Shown: positions 5,713-6,004 of the stretch, piece after piece | Layout of the letters: every line of letters starts with the position of its first letter | How positions within the stretch are numbered: the stretch's first letter is position 1 | Assembly (NCBI GenBank): GCA_945949655.1 | Contig: CAMFFG010000084.1 | Location: 1 to 6,004 of the forward strand | Direction of reading: 5' to 3' | Length of the DNA: 6,004 nucleotides | Source of the DNA: an uncultured Peptococcaceae bacterium | Lineage (GTDB): Bacteria > Bacillota > Peptococcia > Peptococcales > Peptococcaceae | Position numbers and translations under genes: made by a program | Notes under the pieces: generated by a model | Databases searched by the model: none | Told to the model about the DNA's origin: nothing | What the model saw: the letters and a program-made list of their open reading frames with translations, nothing else

Positions 5713-6004
5713 ATGGCAAATATTATTGTAGGCGTGACTGGCGGCATTGCCGCATATAAAGCAGCGGAGCTGGTGCGTCTGTTGGGCAAGCAGGGCCATG
5801 CAGTGCGCTGCATCATGACAGGTGCGGCGCAGCAGTTTATCACGCCGCTGACACTGCAGACGCTCTCCGGCAATCCGGTATATACCGATCTGTTCTCTCT
5901 GCCTGAGGAACCGGAGTGGCAGGTGGAGCATATCGGTCTGGCCCGCTGGGCGGACTGTGCGCTGATTGTGCCGGCTTCTGCCGATTTTATCGGTAAAGTA
6001 GCCC
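5713..6004 (+). CDS. coaBC: CoaBC N-terminus: phosphopantothenoylcysteine decarboxylase / phosphopantothenate-cysteine ligase (cut by window end)
   Basis: The frame is open from ATG 5713 to the window edge, giving 97 residues. The start IIVGVTGGIAAYKAAELVR (4-22) is the FMN-binding flavoprotein signature of the CoaC (PPC decarboxylase) domain. The sequence continues with MTGAAQQFITPLTLQTLSG (35-53), HIGLARWAD (73-81, with His73 at the position of the catalytic histidine of this family) and IVPASADFIGKVA (85-97). The full enzyme, about 400 residues in most bacteria, joins cysteine to 4'-phosphopantothenate and decarboxylates the product to 4'-phosphopantetheine in coenzyme A synthesis. The later PxMN and cysteine motifs and the ligase domain lie outside the window, so the fusion is inferred from context (rpoZ upstream) rather than seen. 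In related genomes priA often follows. Confidence 0.93.
   Translation, partial: MANIIVGVTGGIAAYKAAELVRLLGKQGHAVRCIMTGAAQQFITPLTLQTLSGNPVYTDLFSLPEEPEWQVEHIGLARWADCALIVPASADFIGKVA

Noticed and set aside
1..6004. Mobile elements, tRNA or rRNA genes, CRISPR repeats, riboswitches
   Set aside because: No transposase or integrase, no terminal inverted or direct repeats, no regularly spaced repeats, no tRNA-like cloverleaf, and no non-coding stretch longer than 116 bases.

Overview
This is an ordinary, densely packed chromosomal segment of a bacterium from the low-GC Gram-positive lineage (Firmicutes/Bacillota). All genes are on the + strand. The right half has the gene order yicC - remA - gmk - rpoZ - coaBC, known from Bacillus, Clostridia and Negativicutes. 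RemA-type (DUF370) proteins are typical of that phylum. Base composition is near or slightly above 50% GC, which is high for the phylum. Together with an FAD-oxidase/CCG-protein pair this makes a Negativicutes member (Megasphaera, Acidaminococcus or Selenomonas relatives) my best guess, but sequence alone does not settle it.

Left block (1-3515): the 3' end of a CCG-domain iron-sulfur protein (GlcF-like), a complete FAD-linked 2-hydroxyacid dehydrogenase (GlcD / D-lactate dehydrogenase type) and a complete YgiQ-family radical SAM protein. Each gene overlaps the next by the same 8 bases, ATGGCTGA, so the three should be translated together. The first two form a plausible enzyme that oxidises glycolate or D-lactate and passes electrons on through iron-sulfur centres. 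YgiQ has no firmly established function, and its tight linkage to these genes is the least expected feature of the window.

Boundary (3516-3631): 116 bases, the longest non-coding stretch. It holds a possible weak hairpin around the ygiQ stop codon, two A7 tracts and a candidate sigma-A type promoter reading into yicC.

Right block (3632-6004): yicC (endoribonuclease family), remA (DNA-binding regulator), gmk (guanylate kinase), rpoZ (RNA polymerase omega) and the start of coaBC (coenzyme A synthesis, cut by the window end). Spacers of 21, 36, 68 and 27 bases, with no convincing internal terminator, suggest one housekeeping operon linking RNA turnover, nucleotide supply, transcription and cofactor synthesis.

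I see no RNA genes, mobile elements, CRISPR arrays or signs of recent transfer. Nothing here amounts to a clearly undescribed system.
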